Source: a virus
Virus record (IMG/VR): IMGVR_UViG_3300044648_000351
Location: 1-33,948 of that record
Reading direction: 5' to 3' (one strand)
DNA: 33,948 nucleotides
Numbering within the stretch: the first letter of the stretch is position 1; each line of letters opens with the position of its first letter. A model generated the notes under the pieces. It was not told the origin of the DNA. It ran no database searches and saw nothing but the letters and a program-made list of their open reading frames with translations. Positions 29,528-33,948 of the stretch are shown piece by piece. The position numbers and the translations under genes were made by a program.

Positions 29528-29574
29528 GAAGCCCCCTCCGACTGCCGGGTGAGATCGGCAAGGGAGGGGGCTTC
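29528..29574. terminator. Bidirectional terminator between converging units
   Basis: GAAGCCCCCTCC (29528-29539) pairs exactly with GGAGGGGGCTTC (29563-29574), with an inner TGCCG/CGGCA stem in the loop. It sits between the resolvase stop (29514) and the end of the leftward unit (29608). No T-tract, as is common in high-GC bacteria. Confidence 0.85.
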
Positions 29575-29607
29575 GCGTTACGCCCGACCAAAGGCGAGAT
29601 CAGGTTA

Positions 29608-29925
29608 TCAGGCCGAGCGGTTGCCCGGTACGAGCGTGTTGCCCTGGTTGTCCCGCGGGTCGGCGACCGGCGTCACGTCGGGCTTCGCGATGTCGCGCAC
29701 GCGGAACGACGCGATCACCGTGCCGACGAGCGCGACGACGCCCGGGATGGCACCCAGCAGCGCCGTACCGGCGCTCGCCTGCTCGACGGTGATCAGCGCG
29801 ATACCCGCACCCGAGACGGCCGTCAGCAGCGCGCTGAGCGTGCCGACCACCTTCGCCACTCTGGACGCAGCGTCGTCGAGCGGAGTCGGCCGAGGTGCGC
29901 TGAAGCCTTCGTCTCTGAGATTCAT
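29608..29925 (-). CDS. Holin-like membrane protein
   Basis: 105 residues with two closely spaced hydrophobic helices (VVGTLSALLTAVSGAGIALI and ALLGAIPGVVALVGTVIASF) and charged ends, the topology of small holins. It is the last gene of the lysis cassette, three genes after the amidase. ATG 29925 follows the previous stop by two bases. Confidence 0.75.
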   Translation of the reverse strand: MNLRDEGFSAPRPTPLDDAASRVAKVVGTLSALLTAVSGAGIALITVEQASAGTALLGAIPGVVALVGTVIASFRVRDIAKPDVTPVADPRDNQGNTLVPGNRSA

Positions 29926-29927
29926 GA

Positions 29928-30254
29928 TCAGTTACCCTTCATCGGTTCGTCGTACAAGAAGAGTGCCGGCGGGTCTTCGACCTCGATCCCGAGGTCGGTC
30001 AGCGCGCGGACCTGTCTCCAGTCCCACCGCAAGTGCTGTCTGGCGAGTTCGTCGCGTCTGTTCTCCCGGTCTTCCAACGCGTCGATGCGCTTCAGCGCGG
30101 TGTCGAGCCGGTCGCTGACGTCCTTCGCGACCTTCGTCGCGTCAGCCACCACCACCGAGTGTGCGTCGGCCTTCGTCTTGCGCTTACCGACCATGCCGCC
30201 GACGAGCAAGGCCAGTGAAGGCCCGCCTACGCCGAGAACCGCTGCCCAGTCCAT
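29928..30254 (-). CDS. Membrane-anchored coiled-coil protein of lysis cassette
   Basis: 108 residues. An N-terminal membrane helix (VLGVGGPSLALLVGGMVG) is followed by KRKTKAD and a coiled-coil (KVAKDVSDRLDTALKRIDAL). Similar proteins lie in the lysis region of many actinophages, perhaps acting as an anti-holin or envelope-spanning factor. Assignment by topology and position. Confidence 0.65.
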   Translation of the reverse strand: MDWAAVLGVGGPSLALLVGGMVGKRKTKADAHSVVVADATKVAKDVSDRLDTALKRIDALEDRENRRDELARQHLRWDWRQVRALTDLGIEVEDPPALFLYDEPMKGN

Positions 30255-30257
30255 CCG

Positions 30258-30665
30258 TCACCCCTTCGGATTGAGCGCGGCCTTGAGTCTGCGCTCCTGC
30301 CAAAAGGATGCGACACAAATGGTCAAAAGCCACGACACGATCACAAATGGACGAACGAAGCCGAGTGCCTGGACCGCCCACCCTGAGTAGACCAGGCACA
30401 GCGACCCGAGAGCGACGTTCGCACCGCGCTTGATCCGCAGCCCTCGGGTGCTCCGCAGCCACATGCCGTAGAGCAGCGCCACGCCGGAGACGACCAGCCC
30501 CACGAAGAGGATGTAGACGCCGACGGCCGGAATGCCGACTGTAGAAGCCGGTGGCGCGTAGTGGTAAAGCGCCGCACCACCGACACCCCAAAGCACGCAC
30601 CAGACCGGCACGAGGACCGTCAGGGGGTCAGGCCGAGGGATGACGATGACCGGCGCCTCACCCAC
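30258..30665 (-). CDS. Four-helix membrane protein of lysis cassette
   Basis: 135 residues with about four membrane helices (near 15-37, 43-70, 81-103 and 104-126). GTG 30665 has GGAG nine bases upstream and follows the endolysin stop. Position next to the amidase suggests a holin or holin partner. Confidence 0.7.
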   Translation of the reverse strand: MGEAPVIVIPRPDPLTVLVPVWCVLWGVGGAALYHYAPPASTVGIPAVGVYILFVGLVVSGVALLYGMWLRSTRGLRIKRGANVALGSLCLVYSGWAVQALGFVRPFVIVSWLLTICVASFWQERRLKAALNPKG

Positions 30666-30668
30666 GGC

Positions 30669-31448
30669 TCAGGACTCCAGACGCTTCGCGAGGTCGAACA
30701 CCGGCTTCAGGTCGTCGAGCAAGCCGAGGCGCACCTTCGCGGCGATGGCGTCACGGTCGGCCTCGGTCATGGTCACCGGAACCTTCCGAGTCGCAGCCTC
30801 GGCGGCCTTCTGCTCGATCGACTCGAACACGGAGACCAGCGAGCGCTGACCCGGTGTGCTCTCGCCCCCGCGGTACAGGCCTTCGTACACGGCGGTGAGC
30901 TTGTTGGACTCGTCGGCGTTCATGTCTTCCTCACTGTTGATCGGCGCTCCGCTGGTGGCGAGCTGGTTGATGGGGCCGATGCGCGGTGCCGCGTGCCTGC
31001 CGGGGCAAGCGGTCGCGTAGACGGCGCTGTGTGGTCCGTCGATCGTCGCGCCGAGCTCGCGCAGGAGCAGCGCGACCGAGCGTTCCATCACGGCGGGCAA
31101 CGTGTTCACGTCGTAGTTGCCTGCGAGGCAGATCGCTCGTGCTCGGTTGTTGCGCTGGTAGGTGTGCGAGCCCTGCCGGTCGATCGAGTGACCCTCGAAC
31201 ACCCGACCCGACGGCATGACCACCCACGTGTAGGAGATTCCGCCGCCGAAGCGGTTCTGTCCGATCTGCTCGAAGTCCCGCATGTGCTGGCAGTCCTGCG
31301 CCAGCGTGGCATCCGGGCCGAAGGGGTTGGTCACCGAGTGGTGAAGCCAAATCTCCTTGCCGGCGGCCAACCATTCGCCAGTCCCGATGACCGCGAACCC
31401 GTTGGCGTAGCGCGGTCCCCACACGGAGCGCGGAATGACGATGCTCAC
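30669..31448 (-). CDS. Endolysin, N-acetylmuramoyl-L-alanine amidase
   Basis: 259 residues. The amidase_2/PGRP domain has WLHHSVT (His36-His37), YTWVVMPSG with a Tyr-Thr-Trp pattern, and CPGRHA (near 150), consistent with a zinc amidase. The last ~90 residues (helical, VRLGLLDDLKPVFDLAKRL) could be a cell-wall binding or oligomerisation region. GTG 31448 has AAAGGAAGG nine bases upstream. No mycolyl-esterase lysin B is encoded. Confidence 0.93.
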   Translation of the reverse strand: MSIVIPRSVWGPRYANGFAVIGTGEWLAAGKEIWLHHSVTNPFGPDATLAQDCQHMRDFEQIGQNRFGGGISYTWVVMPSGRVFEGHSIDRQGSHTYQRNNRARAICLAGNYDVNTLPAVMERSVALLLRELGATIDGPHSAVYATACPGRHAAPRIGPINQLATSGAPINSEEDMNADESNKLTAVYEGLYRGGESTPGQRSLVSVFESIEQKAAEAATRKVPVTMTEADRDAIAAKVRLGLLDDLKPVFDLAKRLES

Positions 31449-31500
31449 ATTGAGCCACCTTCCTTTGGTCGTAGGTGTAACAGCACGCCGAGGGTACCCG

Positions 31501-32046
31501 CTACGGGGCGAGGACGAACAGCGAACGGTCTGCGAAAACGCCAGTACCGCCAGTGACCCGGTACTGGAGCTTGTAGTTGTTCAAGCCGGGGTTGATCGTG
31601 TGGACGCTGAAGCACACGCTGGTTCGGTTGCCGTCGTTGACGATCAGACCAGCAGCGTCGGCCGGAGCCGACGTGGTCGCACCGCTGATGTTCAGCGCCG
31701 TCACGGCAGTACCCGCCGACGACCCCTGGACAAGCTTCCAGAACGCGATGGCACGAGTTCCGACGCTGGTGATCGACACCTGAGGACCAGGAGTCGCAAG
31801 ATCGACGTACGTCGCGCTGGTCGTGCCTTCGTTGGTGGCCACCGAGCTGACGGCCGCCTTGGTGCTCAGCAGCGAAGCGAGCATGGCCGTGATGAGTGCG
31901 CTCGCGGCGTCGTTCCGCGTGGTGGCGTACGGTCCGGCGAGCAGCGTCTCCACGGCCTCGGCCAAAGCCTGACCGAGAAGAGGGCCGTTCGGGGAGTCGT
32001 TGACTCCCTGATACGGCAGTGCGTAGATCGGTGTTGCTCCGGCCAT
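31501..32046 (-). CDS. Minor tail / virion protein
   Basis: 181 residues. The N-terminus (PIYALPYQGVNDSPNGPLLGQ) is followed by a helical part (ALITAMLASLLSTKAAVSS) and a beta-rich C-terminus (VSITSVGTRAIAFWKLVQG, VCFSVHTINPGLNNYKLQY). The pattern resembles actinophage tail-tip or receptor-binding adaptor proteins. ATG 32046 has a GGGGAG site. It lies between other tail genes and the endolysin. Confidence 0.65.
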   Translation of the reverse strand: MAGATPIYALPYQGVNDSPNGPLLGQALAEAVETLLAGPYATTRNDAASALITAMLASLLSTKAAVSSVATNEGTTSATYVDLATPGPQVSITSVGTRAIAFWKLVQGSSAGTAVTALNISGATTSAPADAAGLIVNDGNRTSVCFSVHTINPGLNNYKLQYRVTGGTGVFADRSLFVLAP

Positions 32047-32060
32047 CGGACTCCCCTTTC

Positions 32061-32750
32061 CTAGAACGGCTGTACGGTGATCTCCCGGTCGGAGATCGAT
32101 CCTCCGCCACCAGCAAATTCGATGCCAGTCCGGTACACCATGGTGAACACGTTCACGCCTTCGTTCAGCCCGTCGGCCGCCGAGAGGTAGACCGTGCGTG
32201 TTGAGGCCCCGTACGGCTGCACGGGGCTGTCGCCCGAGAGCTGACTACAGCCAAGCCACAACGCCTTCTTGTAGTCGGCCGCGATGGTCGAAGCACCGCT
32301 GACCGTGAAGCCCGCGACGATATCGCCCGCGTAAGCCGACATCCACGCGGTCAGATCTACTCGGCATCGGCGCGCTGACCCGATGTAGACGGAGACCGCG
32401 GGCCCTCCGGCCATCGTGAAGAAGGTCGCGCCGGAGCTCGTGGCCCAGTCGACCAGCGTCGGCTCCCGGTCGGTGACGATGCCGAGCGCCCGCTGCTCGA
32501 CACCGAAGGATTCGAGGCGGCCGAAGACGGCGTAGGTGTGGTTCAGCTTGGCGATCACCACCGGGTCTCCGGGCCGCATCAGCCCTGACTCAGAGCCGAT
32601 CATCGTTTGTAGGTTCTCCATGCGCTGACCGCGCACGCGCACGGCATTCGTTCCGGCCACTGCGTCCCAGGCTTCCACAATGCCCTGGAGAAACGGGGAA
32701 TCGCCGGCACCGGGACGTGGTCCGTACGACGGAGCGAAGATATCCGACAT
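32061..32750 (-). CDS. Minor tail protein
   Basis: 229 residues, beta-rich throughout (NAVRVRGQRMENLQ, DPVVIAKLNHTYAVFGRLES, RTVYLSAADGLNEGVNVF). Its ATG overlaps the stop of the DUF5047-like protein. Expected to belong to the tail tip or baseplate. No enzyme motif seen. Confidence 0.7.
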   Translation of the reverse strand: MSDIFAPSYGPRPGAGDSPFLQGIVEAWDAVAGTNAVRVRGQRMENLQTMIGSESGLMRPGDPVVIAKLNHTYAVFGRLESFGVEQRALGIVTDREPTLVDWATSSGATFFTMAGGPAVSVYIGSARRCRVDLTAWMSAYAGDIVAGFTVSGASTIAADYKKALWLGCSQLSGDSPVQPYGASTRTVYLSAADGLNEGVNVFTMVYRTGIEFAGGGGSISDREITVQPF

Positions 32751-33889
32751 CAGACCAGCCTCCTCGGTTGCATGCGTGTCGTCGCCCGCATCGCCCTGCG
32801 CGCGATGAGCGGAATGGTCAGTGTGTCAAGCACATGCGGTTCCCAGACACCGGCCTTGGCGACCTCAACGCCGATGAAATCCATCGGCTCCAGCGCGGGG
32901 TTCGGGATCATGTTGAAATCCACTGTGTACGGAAGCCCGATGCTCCGCGCCAGCATGGCCTGTGCGGCCGAGAGCGCTTGGGCGTCGGTGCTCAGGAACG
33001 ACGAGTCGTAGTAACGCGGCACCTGACCGAAGGGGCCGTTCCACCGGGTGATGCTGCTCGGGTCGAGGTCATAGGCGATGCCGATCGCGGGCGTCGTGTC
33101 GCCGACCTGCTCCCCGTTCGCCACGACGGCGTTGAAGACGCTCTCCCGGCTCAGCTTCCGGGCGGCCGAGATCAGCACGCCGTCGGCGCCGCGCTTGACC
33201 ATCCAATTAGGACGACCCTCGGGGATCGGGACCGGCTTCATGACGAAGCTCCCGTCGTAGGCGAAGAACATCGTGCACCCGTGCGCCTTCGCGATGTCGT
33301 TCAAGAACGTGTACCGCTCTTTTTCGCAGATCTGGTCAGCGGCGATCGCGGCGTCTGCATTGAAGCCGGTGATCGTGATCGTGGCCGCCGGGTAGATCTC
33401 CAGCACGAGATCTTCGATCATCTGACGCCACGTCGTGCCGGCGCTGTACTGCCGAGGCACCACAAGACGGGCGTCGATGATCGCGGCCATGCGATCGGAG
33501 GCTTCGAGGGAGATAGCACCAAGAGGCGCGTTGTCCTGCTCGACGACGTCCAGCCTGAAGTAGCCGAGGCTGCACCACTCGCGTGTGCCGGAGCCGTAGA
33601 CCAGACCACGCTCCAGGAAGAGGTCCGCCGCGCCGTAGGGGTTCAGCATGTCGAATACCGAACCAGGCCAGTCGGCGATCACGGATACCTGAGCCGTCGA
33701 GCGGATCTCTGCTGACGCGCTGGAGATCACGTCTCCGCCCACAATGGCCAGAGGGTACATCGGCTCACCGTTGCTCGCCAACGGGCCTGGATTCGTACCC
33801 TGCTGGCCCGGAGTGCAGAGACGTGCGCGCGAGACCATCCGGTGCGGGTGGACGATCGCGCCGTTCCACGTGGCGCTGACGGGCCGCAT
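32750..33889 (-). CDS. Minor tail protein, DUF5047-like
   Basis: 379 residues from ATG 33889, which overlaps the stop of the 464-residue tail protein at 33889-33891 (and at 68-70 in the repeat copy); an 18-codon longer frame is an artefact of the linear end. The start (NGAIVHPHRMVSRARLC), the ISSASAEIRSTAQVSVI segment and a central folded region match the phage-tail DUF5047 pattern as I remember it. Probably a tail-tip/baseplate component. The gene order continues across the circle junction. Confidence 0.8.
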   Translation of the reverse strand: MRPVSATWNGAIVHPHRMVSRARLCTPGQQGTNPGPLASNGEPMYPLAIVGGDVISSASAEIRSTAQVSVIADWPGSVFDMLNPYGAADLFLERGLVYGSGTREWCSLGYFRLDVVEQDNAPLGAISLEASDRMAAIIDARLVVPRQYSAGTTWRQMIEDLVLEIYPAATITITGFNADAAIAADQICEKERYTFLNDIAKAHGCTMFFAYDGSFVMKPVPIPEGRPNWMVKRGADGVLISAARKLSRESVFNAVVANGEQVGDTTPAIGIAYDLDPSSITRWNGPFGQVPRYYDSSFLSTDAQALSAAQAMLARSIGLPYTVDFNMIPNPALEPMDFIGVEVAKAGVWEPHVLDTLTIPLIARRAMRATTRMQPRRLV

Positions 33890-33948
33890 CAGGACACCAC
33901 CACATCGGACGGCGTGCCGATGCGGTTCATCACGTCGCCCCACGTGGG
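33822..33948. repeat. Terminal direct repeat, right copy (assembly overlap)
   Basis: Second copy of the 127-base sequence at the left end. Removing one copy gives a circular unit of 33,821 bp, in which the minus-strand tail operon continues without interruption from the 464-residue tail gene into the DUF5047-like tail gene. Confidence 0.95.

Noticed and set aside
1-33948. CRISPR array, insertion sequence or rRNA
   Set aside because: No regularly spaced repeat-spacer pattern, no transposase motif and no rRNA-like sequence was seen.

Overview
The window is a complete genome of a tailed, siphovirus-like bacteriophage, with GC-rich actinobacterial-type codon use. Bases 1-127 are repeated exactly as bases 33822-33948, so the sequence closes into a circle of 33,821 bp. 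The repeat looks like an assembly overlap rather than biology. The high GC content, frequent GTG starts, purine-rich ribosome binding sites and protein families (DUF5047-like tail protein, amidase endolysin, RepA-like primase/helicase) suggest an actinobacterial host. No lysin B, integrase or immunity repressor was recognised, so a strictly lytic life style is inferred.

Layout: two long, tightly packed transcription units diverge from a 95-bp region (20519-20613) and converge on a strong bidirectional terminator hairpin (29528-29574). The minus-strand unit runs leftwards from 20518, across the circle junction, to 29608. It first encodes replication functions: a family A DNA polymerase with a 3'-5' exonuclease, a prim-pol/RepA helicase and small Cys-rich proteins. 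A 240-bp repeat- and hairpin-rich non-coding region (14277-14516) follows. Next comes the packaging locus: an HTH protein, an HNH endonuclease, a collagen-like protein, a non-coding region with repeats and DnaA-box-like sites (12423-12611), two tiny genes, and the small and large terminases. The structural genes follow: one 1042-codon ORF holding portal, protease and major capsid protein, then head-tail connectors, the tail tube, a tail assembly chaperone with a -1 frameshift extension, a gp10-like protein, the tape measure, minor tail proteins across the junction, and a lysis cassette of an amidase and three membrane proteins.

The plus-strand unit (20614-29514) holds DNA metabolism and host-interaction genes: a Rho_N-like protein, a solitary m5C methyltransferase, a DEAH helicase, a run of micro-proteins (two zinc-binding-like, several membrane), a lipoprotein, a PD-(D/E)XK exonuclease, a putative ssDNA-binding protein, a tRNA-like element and a RusA-like resolvase. 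Helicase, exonuclease, SSB-like protein and RusA form a plausible recombination module beside the polymerase/primase module of the other arm.

The most striking features are the in-frame portal-protease-capsid ORF with an embedded capsid ribosome binding site; the two structured non-coding regions, which are candidates for the replication origin, cos site or operators; the apparent frameshift extension of the tail chaperone, which lacks a canonical slippery heptamer; a shared C-terminal NPFA peptide on the exonuclease and the SSB-like protein; and the micro-protein/lipoprotein cluster. All functions are read from motifs and synteny; no database search was run.
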